A stretch of 15,405 nucleotides of DNA from CAZVXI01 sp964631295 (GTDB lineage Bacteria; Planctomycetota; Phycisphaerae; Phycisphaerales; SM1A02): positions 1 through 15,405 of the forward strand of contig CAZVXI010000067.1 in the NCBI GenBank assembly GCA_964631295.1, read 5' to 3'. The translations under genes and the position numbers were made by a program. The notes beneath the pieces were generated by a model that saw only the letters and a list, made by a program, of their open reading frames with translations, ran no database searches and was not told the DNA's origin. Positions within the stretch are counted from its first letter, which is position 1; each line of letters starts with the position of its first letter. This document shows positions 1 through 7,038 of the stretch, piece by piece.

Positions 1-576
1 CAGTATCTGACGATACCCGGCGATGGCGACGAGTGGTGTTGTCGGGCTCGCTGCAACGGCCGTGACCGTGCCGGGCGATTCTGTCCACCAGTACGGCAAC
101 ATTCGCAGGCCGCTCGGCAGAGTTGCGGGGGTATCGAGCGCGGGGGTTGTGATTTTGACAGGCTCGGGCGCGGCTGATTTCGCGGCGGCCTTGGCTGCGC
201 TGGTGTTCTCGGGCGCGCCTGCATCGATCCACGCGCGGATCGTCGCGAGCATTTCCTCGGAAATGCGCGGCTCATCCGGCGGCATGGATGGTTCACGCTC
301 GTGGGCGACGAGTTGATACAAAAGGCTGCCGCCGCTGTTGCCTTTCTCAATGGCCGGGCCGCCGCTGCCACCCTGCATGAGTGCTGCGTAGTTGTCCACA
401 CGCAGCCCGTTTCGTGCCCGTTCGCCGCGATGGCAGAATATACAATACTCGTTCACAATCGGAACGATGTGATCATCAAACGTCGGAATGCGCGCACCAT
501 CATCCCGGGCGTGTGCTGTTGCGCACATTGTGGCGATCATGATCAGGACGAGAAGACAGTGTGGTCGATACATCAT
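1..576 (-). CDS. Planctomycete cytochrome C (PSCyt1) domain protein, 5' part only
   Basis: This is the N-terminal 192 residues of a gene that continues past the left edge of the window. Residues 1-23 form a Sec signal peptide with a hydrophobic core and a likely cut after ATAHA. The cytochrome domain follows: FDDHIVPIV at 33-41, the heme-c motif CIFCH at 45-49, and MPP at 98-100, where the distal heme methionine usually sits. Residues 124-150 are rich in Ala, Lys and Pro and look like a linker. The last residues (VAASPTTPLVAIAGY) resemble the first strand of a WD40 repeat, and PSCyt1-WD40 fusions are common in Planctomycetota; that part is inference because the gene is cut. The start is one of two adjacent ATGs, 8 bases after the stop of the DUF1549/DUF1553 gene, with no clear Shine-Dalgarno, so translational coupling is likely. 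It is the last gene of the operon visible here. Role: probable extracytoplasmic heme protein with unknown substrate. Confidence 0.9.
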   Translation of the reverse strand, partial: MMYRPHCLLVLIMIATMCATAHARDDGARIPTFDDHIVPIVNEYCIFCHRGERARNGLRVDNYAALMQGGSGGPAIEKGNSGGSLLYQLVAHEREPSMPPDEPRISEEMLATIRAWIDAGAPENTSAAKAAAKSAAPEPVKITTPALDTPATLPSGLRMLPYWWTESPGTVTAVAASPTTPLVAIAGYRQIL

Positions 577-584
577 GATAGTTA

Positions 585-3044
585 TCAATGGTTGAAGACG
601 AACTCGCTTGCGTTCAGAATCGCCCAGAATGCATCCTCGAGAACCACCTTCGAATCATCGGCGTGTTCCAGTTCCTGCATAAACGCAGCGCGTTCTTCAT
701 CGCTGGGTGCGCGACACAGGCATCGCACGTAGAGTGCTTCAAAGACCTGTTCCGGCGTGGAGCCGTCTTCAAGCATTCGGTTGATGACCTTCCCCTGCAC
801 GATGGCGCGGTTGATGGTGTCGCCGTTGAGCAGGTGCAGTGCCTGCCCGAGCGATGGCTCTCGCGAGACTTCACACGCGCAGACAGTGTCGCGCGATGAA
901 CGCCCGAACGTGGTGAGGAAATAGGTGCTGGCAGAGCCATCGGCAACTTCCACCGCGCGCGAGCCAAGCGGCAGGCCGGGCAGCTTTTGCGGCACTTCGG
1001 TTACTTGTGTGATGACATCGAGCAGTGTTTCGCTGCGCAGCCTGCGAACGAGCGCATGGGCATAGTTGCGTTCATCGTGTGCATTGCTCGCCAGACGCGC
1101 AGTCGATCGCTGATACGCCCGGCTGTTGCAGATATCGCGCACAAGCCGCTTGAAGTCGAAGTCATATTCGACGAGCTTCGCCGCCATTGCCGCCAGCAGC
1201 GGGTCATTCGATGCCGGGTTACTGACGCGAAAATCATCGACCGGCTCAACGATGCCCACTCCCATGAAGTGCGCCCAGACACGATTGGCGAGCGACCGCG
1301 CGAAGAACGGATTCTCTGGCGAGGTCAGCCATTGCGCGACGACCTCGCGCCGATCGCGATTGCCGATATCAGGTGCCAGCCCGCCAAGGAACTTCGGCTG
1401 CATGACACGATTATCCACGGGATGGCGGGCTTCCCCGCGGCGACGATCGAAAATGATTGTTTCGCGCGGGTCCTCGGCGCGCTTGCGGCCGACCTGGCTG
1501 AAAAATGCAGCAAAGCCGTAGTAATCGTCCTGCGTCCAGCGGTCAAACGGGTGGTTGTGGCACTGAGCGCATTGCACACGCACGCCCATGAATGCCTGCG
1601 CGACGTTCTCCATGAGCACGAGTGTGTCGCGGTTGTTCTGGTAGAAGTTTGTCGCAGGCTCTGCGAAGGTTCCGCCGCTCGCGCCGAGAATACGGCGGAC
1701 CATCTCATCGACGGGAACATTGTCGGCGATGCACTGCCGGACATATTCAAAGTAAAGCAGCGCTGCCTTCTGGCTGATGTCGTTGTTGGATCGAATCTGC
1801 AGGAGTTCAGCCCACTGCATCACCCACAACTGCGCAAACTCGCGCCGTTCCAGCAGTTCATCAATCGTGCGCGCTCGCTTGTCGGGTGTTGTATCTGCAA
1901 TGAACGCATTGCGCTGTTCAGGCGTCGGGAGCAGGCCGATGACATCGAGGTATACCCGGCGGATGAAGACTTCATCACTGCACAGGTCGGATGGCTGCAT
2001 GCGAAGATCGGTGAGTTTGGAAGCAATGTGTTCGTCAATGTAGTTCGCGGCGAGGCGGCCGTCTGCCGGATCGGTCAGCGTGAACGAGCCATCACTGGTG
2101 AGAACGATATACGGGCTGCCAACCGTGAACGTGTCGAAGCTCGCCGTGATGAATGCCTCGCCGGGGTTTCCGCTGCGCAGCGTGCCGTTTGCGTCGGCTT
2201 CGAGCGAGACATCGTTGTTCGTGCGGAATACGGCAAGGTCGGTGACATCGCGATTCGTTCCGTCAGCATACTCGGCGACGACAACACAGCGTGTGTTCTG
2301 ATCAGAACCCGCGAGTACAGCTCGGGGCGGATAGAGATTGACGGCAGTGACGGCAGGTGCCTCCACGCAATCGTTCTGTGCGCCAGTGGCGATCCAGTCG
2401 CGGAGAGCGTTGTATGGTGCGCTGCCGGGCTTGATCCGTCGGCCGCCGGTGTGCGGCGCTTCGCCTGTTGCTTTGCGCAAGAGCAGGCTGGCATCGGGCA
2501 TCGCGCGATTGACTCGCCGGCCGGGCATCTCGCGTGTGATGCGCTGCCAGTCGCCGACGGGATCGAAGCCGAAGAGCGACAGGCGGAACCCGTCCTGCCC
2601 GCGCGCTGAACCGTGGCAGCCACCACTGTTGCAGCCGGCAGACATGAACACGGGAATAACGTCGAGGCGATAACTGACCGGGCGGGGCGCACCTGCGTTT
2701 CGCACAGTCACAGGCAACTCAGCCGACTGACCTTCGTACGAGAGAACAATGGTCGTCGCGCCATCAGCGCGCGGAGAAATGCGCGCATCGGTGGCAGTTG
2801 CAATCTGCTCGTCTGCGATGGCCAGCGTGACTTGGTCCGTAACATCCACGTGCACGCCGTTGCCTGTTGTTGCAAGCACGACGATCGTCTGTTCATCGCC
2901 ACGATGATCGAGTTGGATTGTCTCCGGCCAGACGCGAATCTGCGTGATGACGCGGGCGTCTTCATCCGAATCAGCGTGCGCTGTGGACGTCGTTAGCACA
3001 ATCATTGCTGCAATGGCGAGAGAGAGCAGTCGCGTGCGGATCAT
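585..3044 (-). CDS. DUF1549/DUF1553 (PSCyt2/PSD1) secreted protein with N-terminal Ig-like region
   Basis: The protein has 819 residues. A Sec signal peptide (1-24, ending TAHA) is followed by an Ig-like (BIG2-type) stretch at about 32-116. Next is a cysteine module with CNSGGCHG at 138-145, a CX4CH arrangement rather than the usual CX2CH. A second Ig-like stretch lies at about 232-315. DUF1549 covers about 333-520, with CAQCHNHPFDRW at 492-503 as the characteristic heme-type motif. DUF1553 covers about 560-819, ending SEFVFNH as in relatives. The start ATG lies within the stop of the upstream PPC gene (ATGA), preceded by a strong AGGAGG at 3060-3055 with a 10-base spacer. Function is not established for the family. 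It is confined mostly to Planctomycetota and relatives and is usually found beside DUF1501 genes, as here. An extracytoplasmic, heme-linked role is inferred from the motifs and signal peptide. Confidence 0.95.
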   Translation of the reverse strand: MIRTRLLSLAIAAMIVLTTSTAHADSDEDARVITQIRVWPETIQLDHRGDEQTIVVLATTGNGVHVDVTDQVTLAIADEQIATATDARISPRADGATTIVLSYEGQSAELPVTVRNAGAPRPVSYRLDVIPVFMSAGCNSGGCHGSARGQDGFRLSLFGFDPVGDWQRITREMPGRRVNRAMPDASLLLRKATGEAPHTGGRRIKPGSAPYNALRDWIATGAQNDCVEAPAVTAVNLYPPRAVLAGSDQNTRCVVVAEYADGTNRDVTDLAVFRTNNDVSLEADANGTLRSGNPGEAFITASFDTFTVGSPYIVLTSDGSFTLTDPADGRLAANYIDEHIASKLTDLRMQPSDLCSDEVFIRRVYLDVIGLLPTPEQRNAFIADTTPDKRARTIDELLERREFAQLWVMQWAELLQIRSNNDISQKAALLYFEYVRQCIADNVPVDEMVRRILGASGGTFAEPATNFYQNNRDTLVLMENVAQAFMGVRVQCAQCHNHPFDRWTQDDYYGFAAFFSQVGRKRAEDPRETIIFDRRRGEARHPVDNRVMQPKFLGGLAPDIGNRDRREVVAQWLTSPENPFFARSLANRVWAHFMGVGIVEPVDDFRVSNPASNDPLLAAMAAKLVEYDFDFKRLVRDICNSRAYQRSTARLASNAHDERNYAHALVRRLRSETLLDVITQVTEVPQKLPGLPLGSRAVEVADGSASTYFLTTFGRSSRDTVCACEVSREPSLGQALHLLNGDTINRAIVQGKVINRMLEDGSTPEQVFEALYVRCLCRAPSDEERAAFMQELEHADDSKVVLEDAFWAILNASEFVFNH

Positions 3045-5581
3045 TGGTCATCGCCCTCCTTGTTCGCTGCGTTCGCTGCGTCCGAGTCGTCTCCCTCGTT
3101 GTTCTCTTCCTGCTGTTGCTTCTGCTTCTGTGCTTTGAGTTGTGCTCGTCGCTGCTCATGTTCCAGCCGGAGTTTCTCAAGGCGCGTGAGCGGTCGCTCC
3201 CCGTTTGCCTCGGGTTTCGGCGGGGGCGGGGGGGCAGCACTGGCAGGAGCGGTCTCTTTGGGCAGGGGCTTGTCGATCCGCAACTCGCCTGCTGGCAGGC
3301 GATGGATGACCTGCTCGCCATTGACGTCATATCGCGCGATACAGAAGACATTGCGATGCCTGCCAACCGGGCTGTCGGGCTTTGTTGAGACTTCGAACGT
3401 AATCGCGTCATCAGTCGGCGAAAGATTGACAGGCATGGTAGCGACATTGTGCGGTAAGCCGCGCAGTTCAACGGAGACATCGCCCGGCTGATCCACCCTT
3501 CTGCTGACAGTGATTCCCATCGTCGTCGCCTGGCCTCGCTCGACATTTGTTCCCTGCGGGGCGAAGGTGAGATACGGCTCGGCAACTTCAAGCGCAAGAA
3601 GCGAACTGCAGATAGCATGCTGCCCGCCACCCTGCGCGTTGGCGTTGGCTTCAACGATGATCTGCCATTGCTTCAGCGGCGCGTTGCCATTGGCGTTGAG
3701 TGTGATCGTCGCTTCGGTTTTGTCGGGCTGAATCACGACGCCTCGCTGCGCGCCGACGCCAGGCGGTGTGAACGGCACATTGAGGCGAACCGGCTGCGTG
3801 AACCCCTCAGCGCGCGTGATGCGGACATTGAGCAGCATCGTGCCGTTACGTACGAGTGGAGCCTTGGGCTCCGCCACTTCGATCGTGTAAGGCACCGGCT
3901 CGACGACAGCGACTGGCAGTCGGTCAACCGTGTGCGCCCAGAACACGGTATTGTTGCGCCCGAGTGACATCTCGATGTCCTGGCTGTATGTTCCGACGAT
4001 TGGATCGGCGCTTTTTGTGTGCCGGGCTTCGATATCCAGAAGCGTTGCTGTGAGCGGCGCATCTGCGGTTGCTTCGAAGACGACGGGCACAGTTCCGATG
4101 GATGCATCGATCAAAGGTGCGGTCATTGTGATCTGTGCAGGCAGATTGCGTGCGATGCAGGTGAGGTCGCCGCCGAAGTCTTCACGAAGTGCGCTGAGCA
4201 TGATGGCGGCGCGCTGCCCGCGCGGCACTGCCACCTGCTGAACCTGACGAGGAGCCTGCACGCTGAGCGAGGGCTGCACCTGTGTGAACTCGACACGATA
4301 CGCATGTGTTGGTCCGCCACTGTTGAGATGGTCACGCACGATCAGGATGTATTCGCCATCCTCGGGTGCGGTGAAGCGCACACGACTGTCGGGTGTGCCG
4401 CGATCATCATCGTTCCCTGCAATGTTGCCGCCACCCTTCTTGCGGATGTTGATCACTGCATCGAGTGGCGATCTCAGACGACGGGAATAGACATCGACAT
4501 TCCACGCCTGTCCCTTGGCGGCGTTGAATACGAATATGTCGCGATCGCCCGGTTCTTCGATGACGCCATGCGCTGCGCACGGAATCGTGATGGGTGTCGC
4601 GTCGTTCTGCCCGTTGTTCGGCTCGGTTTCGATCGCGTTGTTCAGGTCGGTGATGCGAAACCAGTTGGGTGACGGCGGTGCGCCAGCATCATCGGGGATC
4701 GTGACACCAACAGTTTGCGGTGGACACCACCCGCGCGACGCAACACCTTCGTCCGGGAGTGTCATCCGGGCTGTGCGCGGCCCGGTCGGATTGCCGAGAA
4801 TGTTGACGTCGAGTGTCTCGCCCGGTCGCCCGCCGGAGGGGATCGTTGCAAGTGGCCGGACATACGCGCCGATGTGCAACCGGTAGCGACAGTTGTTGTT
4901 CCCGCGATAGGCACTCTCGCGCACGGCGATGGTAAAGGTTCCGTCGGTTGGCGCGATGACTGAGACGATTGCATCCTGCCGAGCGAGCGGAGCATCATCG
5001 CACGCAGCGATCTCGAAGCCTTCGGGATCAAACAACAGGATGGCAGGATCGAACACGCGCCCGCCAAGCCGAAGGCCTTCAATCTCAGCGGTGATTCGTG
5101 TGCCGGCTTTGACATCGAACGCGTAGTAATCGACATCTTCATTGGTTGCGACACCGTTGACAACACAGCTGAACGGCACAGTCTGCGGCGCATCGAGCGC
5201 GTTGTTCGGCTCGGCCTCGGCAACTTCGGGCAGATCACCGACGTTGAATGTCATGAGGTTGCTGATGCCAGTTGCAGCGCGGATGCGCAGCGCATGCGGG
5301 CCGGTCGGGCAGTCATCGGCAATGTGGAAGCTCGCAGTGGCGCGCGACTGATCGTGCACGGTGAGTTCATCAATCGTTATGCCCGGCTGAAGCATGACAA
5401 CTTCGAGCGCATCGTGCAGGCGTTGGCCGCGGATGGTCACCTCGACGGAGGTTGCGCGCTGTCCGCCGCGCGGGATGACGATATTCACGCGCGGCTCGGT
5501 TGCCTCTGCGATGGCAGACACAGTCAGGCACATGAGCGAGGCGATGATGAGTTGGAGCCGATGAAGTCGATCCGCAATCAT
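3041..5581 (-). CDS. Secreted protein with two pre-peptidase C-terminal (PPC) domains
   Basis: The protein has 846 residues. A signal peptide covers about 1-27. A TIG/IPT-like N-terminal segment (about 30-115) starts with RVNIVIPRGGQR, a common opening of planctomycete proteins of this type. Two PPC domains follow, each opening with an EPNN motif (124-127 and 320-323) and holding the DYYAFDV/DIFVFNA strand and a 'DG.F.I.V' end. The middle and C-terminal region (about 435-770) is rich in beta strands and probably consists of further Ig-like modules. The last ~73 residues differ: a proline run, then a highly charged Lys/Arg/Gln/Glu helix (about 797-830, possible coiled coil), then an acidic end. 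No catalytic residues of a protease are visible, so a structural or binding role is more likely than enzymatic. The gene overlaps the DUF1501 gene upstream and the DUF1549/DUF1553 gene downstream by 4 bases each (ATGA), which points to stoichiometric co-expression. Confidence 0.9.
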   Translation of the reverse strand: MIADRLHRLQLIIASLMCLTVSAIAEATEPRVNIVIPRGGQRATSVEVTIRGQRLHDALEVVMLQPGITIDELTVHDQSRATASFHIADDCPTGPHALRIRAATGISNLMTFNVGDLPEVAEAEPNNALDAPQTVPFSCVVNGVATNEDVDYYAFDVKAGTRITAEIEGLRLGGRVFDPAILLFDPEGFEIAACDDAPLARQDAIVSVIAPTDGTFTIAVRESAYRGNNNCRYRLHIGAYVRPLATIPSGGRPGETLDVNILGNPTGPRTARMTLPDEGVASRGWCPPQTVGVTIPDDAGAPPSPNWFRITDLNNAIETEPNNGQNDATPITIPCAAHGVIEEPGDRDIFVFNAAKGQAWNVDVYSRRLRSPLDAVINIRKKGGGNIAGNDDDRGTPDSRVRFTAPEDGEYILIVRDHLNSGGPTHAYRVEFTQVQPSLSVQAPRQVQQVAVPRGQRAAIMLSALREDFGGDLTCIARNLPAQITMTAPLIDASIGTVPVVFEATADAPLTATLLDIEARHTKSADPIVGTYSQDIEMSLGRNNTVFWAHTVDRLPVAVVEPVPYTIEVAEPKAPLVRNGTMLLNVRITRAEGFTQPVRLNVPFTPPGVGAQRGVVIQPDKTEATITLNANGNAPLKQWQIIVEANANAQGGGQHAICSSLLALEVAEPYLTFAPQGTNVERGQATTMGITVSRRVDQPGDVSVELRGLPHNVATMPVNLSPTDDAITFEVSTKPDSPVGRHRNVFCIARYDVNGEQVIHRLPAGELRIDKPLPKETAPASAAPPPPPKPEANGERPLTRLEKLRLEHEQRRAQLKAQKQKQQQEENNEGDDSDAANAANKEGDDQ

Positions 5582-6879
5582 GCGAGAATCTCGCGAATGA
5601 TGTTGCCGTCCTTGACGATGCGCACAGGGCGGTTGCCGGGTGCCATCAGCGGTTTGTCAGGATCGATGCCGATGAGATTGAACACGGTTCGGGCGAGATC
5701 TTCGGGCCCGACGCCGTTCTGGTCGACTTCCGATGCGGTCGCATCAGATGAACCATGCACATAGCCGCGTTTGACGCCACCACCGGCCATCACGACGCTG
5801 AAGACGCGAGGCCAGTGATCGCGGCCGCCATCGGGGTTGATCTTGGGCGTTCTGCCGAACTCGGTTGTGACAAGCACGAGTGTGGAATCGAGCAGACCGC
5901 GCTGTTCGAGATCGGTGATGAGTGTTGCGAACGCCTGATCGAACGGCGGCAGTTGCGCGCCGATGCCATTGCTGATGTTCTGGTGCATGTCCCACGAGCC
6001 GTAGCTGAGTGTGACAAAGCGCACACCTGATTCGACGAGCCGCCGGGCAAGCAGCATGCGCTGTCCTGCGGTGTTGCGGCCGTAGTTGTCTCGCAGTGCG
6101 TCAGGTTCGGAGGAGAGATCAAACGCGGCGCGAGCCGCTTCAGAACCGAGCAGGTCATACGCACGCTGGTAGAACGAATCCATCGCATCGAGATTGTCGG
6201 ACTGCTCGCGTGACGCAAAGTGATCGTTGACTGCATCAAGCAATCGCTGGCGGCGTGTGAAGCGGGCTTCGTCGACACCTTGCGGGAGATCAAGATCGCG
6301 CACTTCAAACTGACGCGCTGCCGGGTCTGATCCGACACTGAACGGCGCGAATGATGCGCTGAGGTAGCCCGTGCCTGCGTAGACGTTGGGTGTGTTGGGT
6401 ACACACACGTACGCGGGCAGGTTTTTTCGCGGCCCCTGTTCGTGGGCGACGACGCTGCCAATGCTCGGGTAGACCAGCGCCGGGCTCGGCCGATAGCCGG
6501 TGAACATGTTGTGGACGCCGCGTTCATGCGCAGCTTCGCCGTGCGAGAAGGAACGAATCACACTGATGCGATCAGCGATGGCGGCGGTCTTCGGCAGGTG
6601 ATTGCCAAAGCGCACGCCGGGGATGGCTGTGTCGATCGTCTGCGTGGCGCCTCGATACTCGACGGGCGCATACGGCTTCGGATCGAATGTGTCCTGGTGG
6701 GCCATGCCACCTGGCAGAAAGATGTTGATGACGGATTGCGCTTTGGGCTCGATGACGTTGCCGGCATCCTGCCAGAGCGACCGCATCCGCAGGAACTCGC
6801 CAAGGCCAAGCCACGACAGCGCGCCGACTTTGAGAAAGCTGCGGCGGCTGGTTCCCGAACCTGAATGTGCTCCCCACAT
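5578..6879 (-). CDS. DUF1501 family protein, Tat-exported
   Basis: The protein has 433 residues from the chosen ATG. This start is preferred over an upstream in-frame ATG at 6942 because it has GGAGG at 6892-6888 with an 8-base spacer and puts the Tat signal at the N-terminus. The signal is SRRSFLK at 11-17, followed by a hydrophobic stretch. DUF1501 belongs to the alkaline phosphatase/sulfatase-like fold group. The family signatures are present: PGGMAHQDTFDPKP at about 56-69, SWDMH at 295-299, TTEFGRTPKIN at 338-348 and GRDHWP at 352-357. The DUF1501 catalytic activity is not experimentally settled; hydrolysis of sulfate or phosphate esters is only a fold-based guess. It is the first gene of the minus-strand operon and overlaps the PPC gene by 4 bases. 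Tat export implies that it folds, perhaps with a metal, before crossing the membrane. Confidence 0.95.
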   Translation of the reverse strand: MWGAHSGSGTSRRSFLKVGALSWLGLGEFLRMRSLWQDAGNVIEPKAQSVINIFLPGGMAHQDTFDPKPYAPVEYRGATQTIDTAIPGVRFGNHLPKTAAIADRISVIRSFSHGEAAHERGVHNMFTGYRPSPALVYPSIGSVVAHEQGPRKNLPAYVCVPNTPNVYAGTGYLSASFAPFSVGSDPAARQFEVRDLDLPQGVDEARFTRRQRLLDAVNDHFASREQSDNLDAMDSFYQRAYDLLGSEAARAAFDLSSEPDALRDNYGRNTAGQRMLLARRLVESGVRFVTLSYGSWDMHQNISNGIGAQLPPFDQAFATLITDLEQRGLLDSTLVLVTTEFGRTPKINPDGGRDHWPRVFSVVMAGGGVKRGYVHGSSDATASEVDQNGVGPEDLARTVFNLIGIDPDKPLMAPGNRPVRIVKDGNIIREILA

Positions 6880-6915
6880 GGGCGCGTCCTCCACGTGCCG
6901 CTGGTGTGTCCCTGT

Positions 6916-6942
6916 AGTGTAGCAGACGCACGGTGGCGGCAA
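6916..6942 (-). promoter_or_regulatory. Candidate promoter of the DUF1501 operon
   Basis: On the minus strand a TTGCCG hexamer (6942-6937) is followed by GCGTCTG (6929-6923) and TACACT (6921-6916). TTGCCG and TACACT could be -35 and -10 elements, but their 15-base spacing is short for sigma-70. TACACT lies 36 bases before the DUF1501 start codon. A near copy with the same internal order occurs on the plus strand at 6990-7018, which raises confidence that it is functional. Confidence 0.4.
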
Positions 6943-6989
6943 CCGGTGAAGTCTGGATTCCGCCTGCGTTCACAGCATCCAATCGCGGC

Positions 6990-7018
6990 GTGCCGGCAGG
7001 CAGCGTCTGTCATACACT
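6990..7018 (+). promoter_or_regulatory. Candidate promoter of the helicase gene
   Basis: The plus strand has GTGCCG (6990-6995), GCGTCTG (7003-7009) and TACACT (7013-7018). The first and last are 17 bases apart, the usual sigma-70 spacing, although GTGCCG is a poor -35. TACACT ends 20 bases before the helicase ATG. TGCCG, a 7-base gap and GCGTCTG match the minus-strand copy at 6916-6942 exactly in spacing. Confidence 0.4.
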
Positions 7019-7038
7019 CAGCGGCACAATCGAGGATT

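Noticed and set aside
987..2609. 540-codon open frame on the plus strand
   Set aside because: It lies antisense within the DUF1549/DUF1553 gene, whose domains and motifs are clear; long antisense frames are expected in GC-rich coding DNA.
5582..5594. 13-base palindrome GCGAGAATCTCGC at the DUF1501/PPC junction
   Set aside because: It encodes the last residues of DUF1501, has a one-base centre and no flanking extension, so neither a hairpin nor a clear operator is supported.
6880..6942. 21-codon upstream extension of the DUF1501 frame
   Set aside because: The downstream ATG has a good Shine-Dalgarno and places the twin-arginine signal at the N-terminus.
6865..7038. 58-codon upstream extension of the helicase frame
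   Set aside because: It overlaps the start of the divergent DUF1501 gene and the promoter-like elements, and its sequence has no helicase character.
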